DNA of 5,909 bases from a bacterium (lineage in GTDB: Bacteria; Verrucomicrobiota; Verrucomicrobiae; Opitutales; Opitutaceae). The DNA lies in NCBI GenBank assembly GCA_021780625.1, contig JAJXYI010000636.1, forward strand, positions 1 to 5,909, read 5' to 3'. The notes under the pieces were generated by a model, which saw only the letters and a program-made list of their open reading frames with translations, was not told where the DNA came from and searched no databases. Below, piece by piece: positions 1 to 5,909 of the stretch. Position numbers and translations under genes: made by a program. Numbering within the stretch: position 1 is the first letter of the stretch; every line of letters starts with the position of its first letter.

Positions 1-527
1 CGTTCGACCGCGCGAAGCGGAAGCGCGTCGCCACCGCGGCGCTCTTCCACGCGCTGTTCGGCGGGGTCGGGCTGGCGGGCATTATCTGGACGTCGCGCCG
101 GTTCCGGCGCCACGCAAGGATCCAGGAGGAGAGCGAGCGGAGGTTCCGCCTCTTCTACGAGAACGCGCCCATCGCCTACCAGGCTCTCGATGCCGTGGGC
201 CGGATCCTCGAGGTCAACGGAGCCTGGTTGAAGATGTTTGGTTACGTGCGCTCCGAGGTGATCGGCTGCCCGCTCTCGTCGCTCGTCGACCCCGTCCAGC
301 TCGACGCCCTCGCCGATTGGCTCAAGACCTGCCGGGGATCGGGCACCATGGGCTACGTCGAGCTCAACCTCCGCACCAAGGTCGGGGTCACGATCGGCGT
401 TTCCCTGCAATCCTGCGCCTGGCAGGGGTTCGGCGAGTCCGCCGGCGAGATTCACAGCGTGGTCCGCAGACGCCAGGCCGGGGACCCTGGCCCGGGACAC
501 GACGGACCGGCCTCGCAGGGGGCTTGA
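1..527 (+). CDS. Membrane-anchored PAS-domain sensor protein, C-terminal part (5' end outside window)
   Basis: The reading frame is open from the left edge (first full codon at 3) to TGA at 525-527, giving 174 visible residues. Visible residues 3-11 are basic. Residues 12-31 form a hydrophobic, Gly-rich segment that reads as a transmembrane helix, followed by an Arg-rich, cytoplasm-like stretch. A PAS fold runs from about 44 to 155: SERRFRLFYENAPIAY, then GRILEVNGAWLKMFGY with the usual N-x-x-W/F-x-x-x-x-G-Y pattern, then SEVIG, ending in the last strand GEIHSVVR. PAS domains sense small ligands, redox state or light, and normally pass the signal to a kinase, cyclase or further PAS module. 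Here the protein ends about 19 residues after the fold in a Gly/Pro/Arg-rich tail with no output domain. The gene is either a naturally short sensor or is broken near position 468. The N-terminal domain is not visible. PAS assignment is firm; function is unknown. Confidence 0.75.
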   Translation, partial: FDRAKRKRVATAALFHALFGGVGLAGIIWTSRRFRRHARIQEESERRFRLFYENAPIAYQALDAVGRILEVNGAWLKMFGYVRSEVIGCPLSSLVDPVQLDALADWLKTCRGSGTMGYVELNLRTKVGVTIGVSLQSCAWQGFGESAGEIHSVVRRRQAGDPGPGHDGPASQGA

Positions 528-564
528 CGCCCTCCCCCCTTACGTGGCTCAGTCCTCCCGCCAC

Positions 565-870
565 ATGCTCTCGCCCTCCAACATCCAGATTGTCGGAAAC
601 GAAGTCGCCATCGCCTGGAGCGACGGCGGCGAGAGCTATTTCACCTTCGAGGAGCTGCGCGCCGCCTCTCCCAGCGCGGAGAACCAGGGCGAAACCGACA
701 TCCTCGGCGTCCGGCACGGAGGGACCGACGGCAAGCCCGCCTTCCCCAATGTCCGCGTGCTCCGGTGGCACCTCGTGGGAAATTACGCGATCCGCTTCGA
801 ATTCAGCGACGGCCACAACTCCGGGCTCTATTCCTACGATTATCTGCGCGGCCTTCCGCGACATTCGTAG
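565..870 (+). CDS. DUF971 family protein (gamma-butyrobetaine hydroxylase N-terminal-like domain), SPSAE type
   Basis: This 101-residue protein consists of one DUF971 domain. The recognisable blocks are [10 protein letters not shown] (residues 14-23), [16 protein letters not shown] (28-43), and [17 protein letters not shown] followed by [10 protein letters not shown] (71-97). In eukaryotic gamma-butyrobetaine hydroxylase the equivalent domain binds zinc through a CxCxxC cluster and a histidine. Here the cluster is replaced by S35-P-S37 and N40 while H84 of the DGH motif remains, so that zinc site should not form. The same SPSAE variant is familiar from stand-alone bacterial DUF971 proteins, whose role is not established. 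Translation could start at ATG 565 or at GTG 544 (seven more residues). I prefer 565 because the domain begins immediately after it; neither start has a Shine-Dalgarno sequence. The frame is also open upstream into the PAS gene. Confidence 0.85.
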   Translation: MLSPSNIQIVGNEVAIAWSDGGESYFTFEELRAASPSAENQGETDILGVRHGGTDGKPAFPNVRVLRWHLVGNYAIRFEFSDGHNSGLYSYDYLRGLPRHS

Positions 871-1073
871 GGGTGCCCAGGCCCGGCGGCTCGAAGCGCC
901 CGTCAAGGTCCCAAGCGCCCCGCGTCCTCCCCGCCCCCCGCCGTCGCGCTCCCGGGCCACAGGGCCCGTTCGTTTCCTTCTCCCGACCCGCCCCTCCGTC
1001 ACGCCGCCGGAGTCCGGGCCAAAATTGCGCCTTCCCGCGCGCACTCGCGGCGCCTAGAAAATCCATTCCATCC
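871..1073. other. Intergenic region between the DUF971 gene and hisI
   Basis: This 203-base spacer is strongly C-rich on the plus strand, with runs such as CCCCGCCCCCCGCC. I see no gene with family resemblance. It contains one hairpin followed by a pyrimidine tract (953-980), which fits termination of the upstream gene. The hisI promoter must lie here or further upstream. The best -10-like element is TAGAAA at 1055-1060, but the sequence 17 bases upstream of it (TTCCCG) is a poor -35, and this placement would leave a leader of only a few bases. I therefore do not call a promoter. Confidence 0.5.
953..980 (+). terminator. Candidate Rho-independent terminator after the DUF971 gene
   Basis: CGGGCC (953-958) pairs perfectly with GGCCCG (963-968) around the tetraloop ACAG. 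The stem is followed at once by TTCGTTTCCTTC, a T-rich but interrupted tail. It lies 82 bases after the DUF971 stop and upstream of hisI, where a terminator would be expected. The six-pair stem and imperfect T tract make it a moderate candidate only. Confidence 0.4.
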
Positions 1074-1514
1074 ATGAACTTCCCCGCACGCACGACCACC
1101 GCCGAGATCGAACTCGGCGCCACGTTCCAGCCCAAGTTCGGCCCCGACGGCCTCCTCCCCTGCATCACGCAGGACATCGCCACCGGCCAGGTGCTGATGT
1201 TCGCGTTCATGAACGCGGAGTCCCTCGCTCACACGCTCAAGACGAAAAAGGCGACCTACTGGAGCCGCTCGCGCAACAAGCTCTGGGTGAAGGGCGAAGA
1301 GTCCGGCAATGTCCAACTCGTGAAGGAGCTCTACACCGATTGCGATCAGGACGTGATCCTGATCAAGGTCGAGCAGTCCGGCCCCGCGAACGCGTCGTGC
1401 CACAACGGCTACAAGTCCTGCTTCTACCGCCGGCTCGCCGACGAGCAGTCGTTCAAGCTCGAGTACGTCGCCGAGCGGCTCTTCGACCCGGCCACCGTGT
1501 ACAAGAAGAAGTGA
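1074..1514 (+). CDS. hisI: Phosphoribosyl-AMP cyclohydrolase
   Basis: This cytoplasmic enzyme hydrolyses the adenine ring of phosphoribosyl-AMP to give ProFAR, the third step of histidine biosynthesis. The 146-residue product has the full family signature in order: GLLPCITQD (26-34), QVLMFAFMN (39-47), [19 protein letters not shown] (61-79), the metal-binding DCDQD (89-93), and the cysteine block [13 protein letters not shown] (107-119). C90, C109 and C116 are the conserved cysteines expected to hold zinc, and D89, D91 and D93 the aspartates expected to bind the second metal. There is no fused HisE (phosphoribosyl-ATP pyrophosphatase) domain after the cysteine block, only a short tail ending [11 protein letters not shown], so this is the monofunctional form. 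No other his gene is in the window. ATG 1074 starts about 25 residues before the first motif and has no ribosome binding site; the bases immediately before it are pyrimidine-rich (TTCCATCC). The gene converges with glgA across 18 bases. Confidence 0.96.
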   Translation: MNFPARTTTAEIELGATFQPKFGPDGLLPCITQDIATGQVLMFAFMNAESLAHTLKTKKATYWSRSRNKLWVKGEESGNVQLVKELYTDCDQDVILIKVEQSGPANASCHNGYKSCFYRRLADEQSFKLEYVAERLFDPATVYKKK

Positions 1515-1532
1515 GTCCGCGGCTGGCGGCCC

Positions 1533-2975
1533 TCAGAGCGTCGACTCGTAGAAGCGTTCGTAGGCGCCCGCCGCCACCTTCCAGCTGAAGTCGCGGTGCA
1601 TGCCGTTGCGCTGCACCGCGGCATAGCGGCCGCGGTCGACCCAGAGTGCGAGCGCGCGCCCAAGCGCGTCCCTTAGCCCGCCCGCAGTCGGCGCATGGGT
1701 CAGGCCCGTGCCGTTCTGGGGATCGCGCACGCAGTCCACCACCGTGTCGCGCAGGCCGCCCACCTCGCTCGCAAGCGGCGGCGTGCCGTACGCCTGCGAA
1801 TACATCTGGTTCAGTCCGCACGGCTCGAACACCGACGGCATGAGGAAGAAATCGCTGCCCGCCTCGATCAGGTGGCTCATCGCCTCGTCCAGGCGGTTCG
1901 CCACGTGAATCCGGTCCGGACGCTCCTTGGCCATCGCCCTCAGCGCCTCCTCGTAGCGGCGATCGCCCGAGCCTAGCACCACCAGACACACGTCCTGACT
2001 GAGGAAGAACTCCCGGTTCGCCAGAAGCAGGTCCAAGCCCTTCTGCTCAGACAGCCGGCAGACCATGCCAAAGACCGGCACCGAATCCGCCTGCGCCAGG
2101 CCCGTCACCTTCACCAGCTCCGCGCGGCAGGCCGCCTTTCCCGCCAGATCCGCCGCGGAGTAGTTGGCCGGAATCATCCGGTCCGTCGCCGGATTCCAGA
2201 CCCCTGTGTCGATGCCATTCAGAAACCCGTGCAGGCGGTCGGCGCGCAGCGCGATCACGCCCTCGAGCCCGCAGCCGAAGGCCGGCGTCTGGATCTCCTG
2301 CGCGTAGCTCGGGCTCACGGTCGTGACGTAGTCGGCAAACTGGATACCGCCCTTCATCATGCTGATCTGCCCGTAGAACTCCACGCCGTCGATGCCCCGG
2401 AACTCGCCGGGCAGATTCGTGCGATAGAAGGAGCGCATCGGGAACAGCCCCTGAAAGGCGATGTTGTGGATCGTGAAGACCGTCGTGCCCGCAAGCCACA
2501 CCCCCAGGCGGCGCTCCGCCGTGCGAAGCAGCAGAGGCAGCAGGCCCGTCTGCCAGTCGTGGCACTGCACAACGTCCGCACTCAGGTCCAGCAGCCGGAT
2601 CGTCTCGACCGCCGCCTTCTGGAAAAAGACATAGCGATGGAAGTTGTCCTCGTAGTCGCGCTCGCCGTTTCCATACAGGCCTCGCCGGTCAAACCACTCG
2701 TCGCGACAGACCAGGTAGATCGTCAGGTTCCGCCGGGGTGAGAACTTCCTGACCTCCCCCGAATAAAACTGGTCGCCCATCTCCACCTTGAGCCGAAGGC
2801 AGCGCTCCGCGTCCGCCAGGCCGGAATGTTCCAGCGCCGCACGGTAGCCCGGCAGGAAGACCGACACCACGTGGCCCGAGTCCGCAAGCGTCGCCGCCAG
2901 CGAGCCGACGGCGTCCGCCAGGCCTCCGGTTTTGACGTAGGGATACAGCTCGCTGACTACATGCACGATCTTCAT
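1533..2975 (-). CDS. glgA: Glycogen (bacterial starch) synthase, ADP-glucose dependent, GT5 family
   Basis: GlgA transfers glucose from ADP-glucose to the non-reducing end of a growing alpha-1,4-glucan in the cytoplasm. The product has 480 residues, the usual size for bacterial GlgA (E. coli has 477). The N-terminal Rossmann domain opens with MKIVHVVSELYPYVKTGGLA, with K15 of the KTGGL substrate motif at the same position as in E. coli. Further motifs are HDW (139-141), TVFTIHNIAFQG (165-176, H170), NGIDTGVWNP (253-262), CRLSEQKGLDLL (306-317, R307 and K312) and FEPCGLNQMYSQAYGT (383-398, E384 and C386). R307, K312, E384 and C386 match E. coli R300, K305, E377 and C379 with a constant offset of seven, so the enzyme should be active. 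The start at ATG 2973-2975 is fixed by the KTGGL spacing, although no Shine-Dalgarno sequence precedes it. No other glg gene is in the window. It is divergent from rnr and convergent with hisI. Confidence 0.97.
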   Translation of the reverse strand: MKIVHVVSELYPYVKTGGLADAVGSLAATLADSGHVVSVFLPGYRAALEHSGLADAERCLRLKVEMGDQFYSGEVRKFSPRRNLTIYLVCRDEWFDRRGLYGNGERDYEDNFHRYVFFQKAAVETIRLLDLSADVVQCHDWQTGLLPLLLRTAERRLGVWLAGTTVFTIHNIAFQGLFPMRSFYRTNLPGEFRGIDGVEFYGQISMMKGGIQFADYVTTVSPSYAQEIQTPAFGCGLEGVIALRADRLHGFLNGIDTGVWNPATDRMIPANYSAADLAGKAACRAELVKVTGLAQADSVPVFGMVCRLSEQKGLDLLLANREFFLSQDVCLVVLGSGDRRYEEALRAMAKERPDRIHVANRLDEAMSHLIEAGSDFFLMPSVFEPCGLNQMYSQAYGTPPLASEVGGLRDTVVDCVRDPQNGTGLTHAPTAGGLRDALGRALALWVDRGRYAAVQRNGMHRDFSWKVAAGAYERFYESTL

Positions 2976-3251
2976 GACGTGGGTGTCGGACAGGTGGGTC
3001 GTAGGTCGTGGGCCCGCCCGCAGGCGCGCCCGGAATCCGTGTGTTCGAAGGTTTCGTCAAGAAAACGCCCGCTCCGCCCGTGGCGACCAAAATCAAACGG
3101 AGGATTGCACTCCGCGGAAGCCGCGGCGACAGTAAGTCGTCGACCCGGCACGCCTGACAGGCCCCGGGCACCACACGCCCCCTCAGCCGCGGCTCATTCA
3201 TGTCGATTGCCGGGCATCCACTCATGCGGGAGCCACACCACACAACCCATC
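2976..3251. promoter_or_regulatory. Divergent promoter region between glgA and rnr
   Basis: These 276 bases separate the start codons of glgA (-) and rnr (+), so promoters for both should lie here. The most AT-rich part is around 3050-3105. On the minus strand TTGACG (complement of 3055-3060) resembles a -35 box for glgA, but no good -10 follows at 16-18 bases. On the plus strand TTGCAC (3105-3110) is a possible weak -35 for rnr, again without a convincing -10. CCGCGG occurs at 3112, 3121 and 3187; the first two form an inverted repeat with a three-base spacer, and AGCCGCGGC is repeated exactly at 3119 and 3185. I see no small gene with family resemblance. Exact promoter positions are not supported. 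Confidence 0.4.
3112..3126. repeat. CCGCGG-AAG-CCGCGG inverted repeat in the glgA-rnr intergenic region
   Basis: Two copies of the self-complementary hexamer CCGCGG lie three bases apart, so the element reads both as a direct repeat and as a small hairpin. A third copy lies in the 10-base palindrome AGCCGCGGCT at 3185-3194. It could be a protein-binding site or a hairpin in the rnr leader. In DNA this GC-rich the hexamer also occurs by chance (for example at 1517 and in rnr), so function is a guess. Confidence 0.35.
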
Positions 3252-5534
3252 GTGAAACACAAACGATCCACTCTACCCACTTCCTCCCTCCGCGAACGGA
3301 TTCTGCAGCTCGTCAGGGATCCTTCTTATCGCCCGGTCAATGAGGCCGGCCTCACCCGCCTGCTCCAGCTCGACCGCAAACGCCGCTCGTCCCTGCTGCA
3401 CGAGGTGCGACTCCTCCTGCGCGACGGCGAACTGAGCCTTGTTCAGGGCGACCGTCTTCGCTGGCGCGGTCCTGAAGGCGAGCTCACCGGAACGATCCAG
3501 TTCCGCATGCATGGCCAGGCGATCGTCAAGCCCGACCCATCCCCCGACCTGCCCTCCGAGGACCTCGGGCCGATCTGGATCGAAGCAGGCGACACGGGCA
3601 CCGCGTTTCCGGGCGACCGCGTCGCGGTGCGCATCACCGGCGGCTCCGGCCGCGCACGCAAGGGAACCGAAGACTGGCGCCGCGGACGCGTCACACGCGT
3701 CATCGAGCGCGCCCGCTCCAGCGTCGTCGGCACGCTCGGCCGCGCCGGCAAGGCCTTCGTCCTCGTGCCCGACGATCCGCGCTTCCCCTCGATCCGACTC
3801 GCGAATCCCGCCCAGTCGCCCCTTACGCCGCCGCCCGTCGACGGCGACAAGCTGGTCGTGACCTTGGACCCCTGGGAGGACCCCTCCGAGTCGCCCACCG
3901 GCACCATCGAACGCCGACTCGGCCGCCAGTTCGAACCCACCGCCGAGCTCCTGGGCGTGTATGAGAAATTCTCGCTTGAGCCGCGCTTTCCCCAGGACGT
4001 GGACCGCGAGGCCGCCGGCCTGCCCGCGCGCGTCCGGCCGTCCGAGCTCACCGGCCGCCGCGACTTCCGCGAGATCCCGACGCTCACGATCGACCCGGAG
4101 GACGCCAAGGACTTCGACGACGCGCTGTCCATCGAGTCCCTCGACAACGGCCAGGTGCGCATCGGGGTCCACATCGCCGACGTCTCGACCTACGTCCGCC
4201 CCGGCACCGCGCTCGACCGCGAGGCGCGCTCCCGCGGCAACTCGACCTACCTCGTCGGCACCGTGATCCCCATGCTGCCCGAGCGCCTCTCCAACGGGCT
4301 CTGCTCGCTGGTCGAGGGCGAGGACCGACTGACGATGGCCGCGCTCTTCACGTTCGACCGCGCCGGGCGCCTGCACGACACCGAGTTCGCGCGCACCGTC
4401 ATCCGCAGCCGAAAGCGCCTAAGCTACGAACAGGCCCAGGCGCTGCTGTTCGAGAGCGACCTCGACCGCATCCGAGCCCTGCCCGCGCTGCCCGCCCACC
4501 AGACCGGCGCGACCGGCCGACCGCTGGCCTCCCTCGACGACCTCGAACTGGTCGACCTGCAAAGCTGGCTGCGCAAGCTCTGGGCCGTCGCCCGCCGCCT
4601 CCGCGCCGCCCGCATGGCCGCGGGCAGCCTCAACCTCGACATGCCCGAGACGAAGATCTTCGTCGACGCCAAGGGCTACGCCGACCGCATCGAGCGGCGG
4701 GTCTACAACGAGAGCCACCAGCTCATCGAGGAGTTCATGCTGGCCGCCAACCAGGCCGTCGCCCGCCTCACCCGCTCGCAGCGAATCCCGTCCCTGTACC
4801 GCGTGCACGACGACCCCGACGAGCGGAAGCTCGACGAGTACCGCCAGTTCGCGGCGACCCTCGGACTGCGCGCGGGCAATCTCGCGCACCGCGAGGAGAT
4901 GTCCGCCCTGCTCGAGGCCGCGGAATCCCATCCGCAGGGCTACCTTCTCAAGAGTCAGCTCCTCCGCAGCCTCAGGAAGGCCTGCTACCGCGCGTCTCCG
5001 GACGGCCACTACGGGCTCGCCATGAAGGACTACACGCACTTCACCTCGCCCATCCGCCGCTACGCGGACCTCGTCGTTCACCGCGTGCTCGACACGTGGC
5101 TCGCGAAGCGCGGCGGCGAACCGGGCGCGCGCCCCCGCACTGCCCCCGCCGGCGACCGCGGGTCGCTCGAGGCCCTCGCCGAACACCTCAGCCTCACCGA
5201 GTCCAACTCGCAGGAGGCCGAACGCGAGTCGTTCCGCATCAAGCTGCTCGAGTTCTTCGAGCGCGAGCTCACCCGACGCCCCAGGACGCGCTTCGCCGCG
5301 ATCATCACGGAGGTCCGCCAGAACGGCCTGTTCATCGAGCTCACCGAATCGACCACCTTCGGCTTTGTGCCTGTCTCCGGGATGACCGACGACTTCTACA
5401 CCCCCGACGCCTCCGGCCGCGCCCTGATCGGCCGCCGCAGGCACCGCCGCTTCACACTCGGTTCGAAAATCGAGGTCGTCGTCTCCGCCGTCGACCGCTT
5501 CCGCCGTCAGATGGACTTCGCCCTCGCGGAGTGA
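3252..5534 (+). CDS. rnr: Ribonuclease R (RNB-family 3'-to-5' exoribonuclease)
   Basis: RNase R degrades structured RNA processively from the 3' end in the cytoplasm and acts in mRNA decay, rRNA quality control and trans-translation. The 760-residue product has the family layout: a winged-helix N-terminus (about 11-70, RERILQLVRDP to GDRLRW), two cold-shock OB domains (about 77-145 and 147-225), the RNB catalytic domain (about 265-617) and a C-terminal S1 domain (about 678-760). The metal-binding loop TIDPEDAKDFDDA carries D281, D287, D289 and D290, matching E. coli D272, D278, D280 and D281. NESHQLIEEFMLAAN and HFTSPIRRYADLVVHR (around T598-R603) are also intact. The protein ends right after the S1 domain, without the long Lys-rich tail of E. 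coli RNase R. A Gly/Pro/Arg-rich linker (621-638) follows the RNB domain. GTG 3252 is chosen because the winged helix starts about ten residues later and upstream residues show no family likeness; GGGAG at 3228-3232 is too far away to be its ribosome binding site. Confidence 0.97.
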   Translation: MKHKRSTLPTSSLRERILQLVRDPSYRPVNEAGLTRLLQLDRKRRSSLLHEVRLLLRDGELSLVQGDRLRWRGPEGELTGTIQFRMHGQAIVKPDPSPDLPSEDLGPIWIEAGDTGTAFPGDRVAVRITGGSGRARKGTEDWRRGRVTRVIERARSSVVGTLGRAGKAFVLVPDDPRFPSIRLANPAQSPLTPPPVDGDKLVVTLDPWEDPSESPTGTIERRLGRQFEPTAELLGVYEKFSLEPRFPQDVDREAAGLPARVRPSELTGRRDFREIPTLTIDPEDAKDFDDALSIESLDNGQVRIGVHIADVSTYVRPGTALDREARSRGNSTYLVGTVIPMLPERLSNGLCSLVEGEDRLTMAALFTFDRAGRLHDTEFARTVIRSRKRLSYEQAQALLFESDLDRIRALPALPAHQTGATGRPLASLDDLELVDLQSWLRKLWAVARRLRAARMAAGSLNLDMPETKIFVDAKGYADRIERRVYNESHQLIEEFMLAANQAVARLTRSQRIPSLYRVHDDPDERKLDEYRQFAATLGLRAGNLAHREEMSALLEAAESHPQGYLLKSQLLRSLRKACYRASPDGHYGLAMKDYTHFTSPIRRYADLVVHRVLDTWLAKRGGEPGARPRTAPAGDRGSLEALAEHLSLTESNSQEAERESFRIKLLEFFERELTRRPRTRFAAIITEVRQNGLFIELTESTTFGFVPVSGMTDDFYTPDASGRALIGRRRHRRFTLGSKIEVVVSAVDRFRRQMDFALAE

Positions 5535-5556
5535 ACCCGATGGACGCGATCAACAG

Positions 5557-5583
5557 GGATGAAGGGGATGGAAGGGATGGAAC
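5557..5583. repeat. Imperfect 9-base tandem repeat downstream of rnr
   Basis: Three consecutive units read GGATGAAGG, GGATGGAAG and GGATGGAAC, followed by a degenerate GGAAGGCCG. They lie between two convergent genes and are purine-rich on the plus strand. The octamer GGATGGAA also occurs on the opposite strand directly before the hisI start (TTCCATCC at 1066-1073). No hairpin or T tract is associated with the repeat, so it is not an obvious terminator. It may be the end of a dispersed intergenic repeat or simple slippage. Confidence 0.6.
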
Positions 5584-5616
5584 GGAAGGCCGCGAGGGAA
5601 ACGGAAAGGGACTCGG

Positions 5617-5909
5617 TCAAGGCACTTCGTAGACTTCGATCATGACTTGGCCGGCTGCGCCGTCGACGCTCGTAACGTTGGCGGTATAAACGCCTGGTTT
5701 CAGGCTCTCGAGCAGGACCGCGTCCTTGCTACCAACGGGAAGCGAAAACTCGCCTACAGATGTGAATACACTCTGCAGAGTCAAGGTGCCGTTCGGGTTG
5801 TCTCCCCAGTTGTCATTCGAATCGACGAGGGTCGATGTGCCGTCCGAGGCAATCCTGTAGAGCTCAAGCTTCGGATCAGGCATCGCGCCGGCCACGCCTT
5901 GTTGCGCCA
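5617..5909 (-). CDS. C-terminal part of a probable exported protein with a beta-rich terminal module (5' end outside window)
   Basis: On the minus strand the frame is open from the right edge to TGA (complement of 5617-5619), giving 96 visible residues. It begins AQQGVAGAMPDPKLELYR, continues with a DSNDNWGDN block, a hydrophobic GEFSLPVGSKDAVLLESL stretch, KPGVYTANVTSVDG, and ends IEVYEVP. I recognise the pattern DPxLELY / SNDxWG / GSKDAxLxxxLxPGxYTAxV / EVYEVP as a C-terminal beta-sandwich-like module found at the ends of large secreted or surface proteins of Opitutaceae and related Verrucomicrobiota, which can carry varied N-terminal domains. The module is rich in Asn, Thr, Ser and Asp, has no cysteine, and shows no catalytic motif, so the function of the whole protein cannot be told. 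A GTG at 5893-5895 could be read as a start, but the match to the module continues upstream of it to the window edge, so the gene is partial. It converges with rnr across 82 bases and has lower GC than the other genes. Confidence 0.72.
   Translation of the reverse strand, partial: AQQGVAGAMPDPKLELYRIASDGTSTLVDSNDNWGDNPNGTLTLQSVFTSVGEFSLPVGSKDAVLLESLKPGVYTANVTSVDGAAGQVMIEVYEVP

Noticed and set aside
317..1057. A 246-codon plus-strand frame overlapping the PAS gene, the DUF971 gene and the spacer
   Set aside because: The translation is Pro/Arg/Ser/Ala-rich without domain features and crosses two recognisable genes in another frame.
1025..1060. TTGCGC / TAGAAA promoter pair for hisI
   Set aside because: The spacing is 24 bases, too long for a sigma-70 promoter, and the 17-base alternative TTCCCG is a poor -35.
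1515..1532. Possible shared bidirectional terminator between hisI and glgA
   Set aside because: The CCGC/GCGG stem has only four pairs and there is no T tract on either strand.
2229..2741. A 170-codon plus-strand frame and several minus-strand frames within glgA
   Set aside because: They are shadows of the glgA reading frame with no family resemblance.
2826..3251. Upstream in-frame extension of RNase R by 142 codons
   Set aside because: The extension overlaps the start of glgA, has no RNase R-like residues and no better start signal. The winged helix begins soon after GTG 3252.
3273..5444. Two long open frames on the minus strand opposite rnr (367 and 341 codons)
   Set aside because: They lie opposite an unmistakable RNase R gene, their translations are low-complexity Ala/Gly/Val/Arg/Glu-rich, and they match no family. 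Long antisense frames are expected where GC-rich codons remove stops.
5557..5583. CRISPR-like array
   Set aside because: Units are 9 bases with no spacers; this is a simple imperfect tandem repeat.
1..5909. tRNA, rRNA, riboswitch, insertion sequence or prophage
   Set aside because: I saw no cloverleaf with a T-arm motif, no rRNA sequence, no transposase motif and no terminal inverted repeats on reading both strands. A covariance-model scan could not be run.

Overview
The window is ordinary, high-GC bacterial chromosome carrying mostly housekeeping genes, and I do not see a new multi-gene system in it. High GC with strong third-position GC, start sites without Shine-Dalgarno sequences, an orphan hisI, and a C-terminal secreted-protein module ending in IEVYEVP together suggest a Verrucomicrobiota member, probably Opitutaceae. 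This is an inference from recalled family patterns, not a database match.

Layout, left to right. Positions 1-527 (+) hold the 3' end of a membrane-anchored PAS sensor protein that stops just after the PAS fold with no visible output domain. Positions 565-870 (+) encode a small DUF971 protein of the SPSAE type. A 203-base C-rich gap follows, with one terminator-like hairpin. hisI (1074-1514, +), phosphoribosyl-AMP cyclohydrolase of histidine biosynthesis, converges with glgA (1533-2975, -), ADP-glucose-type glycogen synthase, leaving only 18 bases between the stop codons.

glgA and rnr (3252-5534, +), the exoribonuclease RNase R, diverge from a 276-base intergenic region that must hold both promoters and contains repeated CCGCGG elements. 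After rnr there is a short gap with three imperfect 9-base tandem units. The window ends in the C-terminal part (5617-5909, -) of a probable exported protein whose base composition is clearly less GC-rich than its neighbours.

The genes do not form one pathway. Histidine synthesis, glycogen synthesis and RNA turnover sit side by side as separate transcription units, with two convergent pairs and one divergent pair. The points most worth a second look are the abrupt, possibly frameshifted end of the PAS gene, the CCGCGG repeats between glgA and rnr, and the composition change at the right edge.
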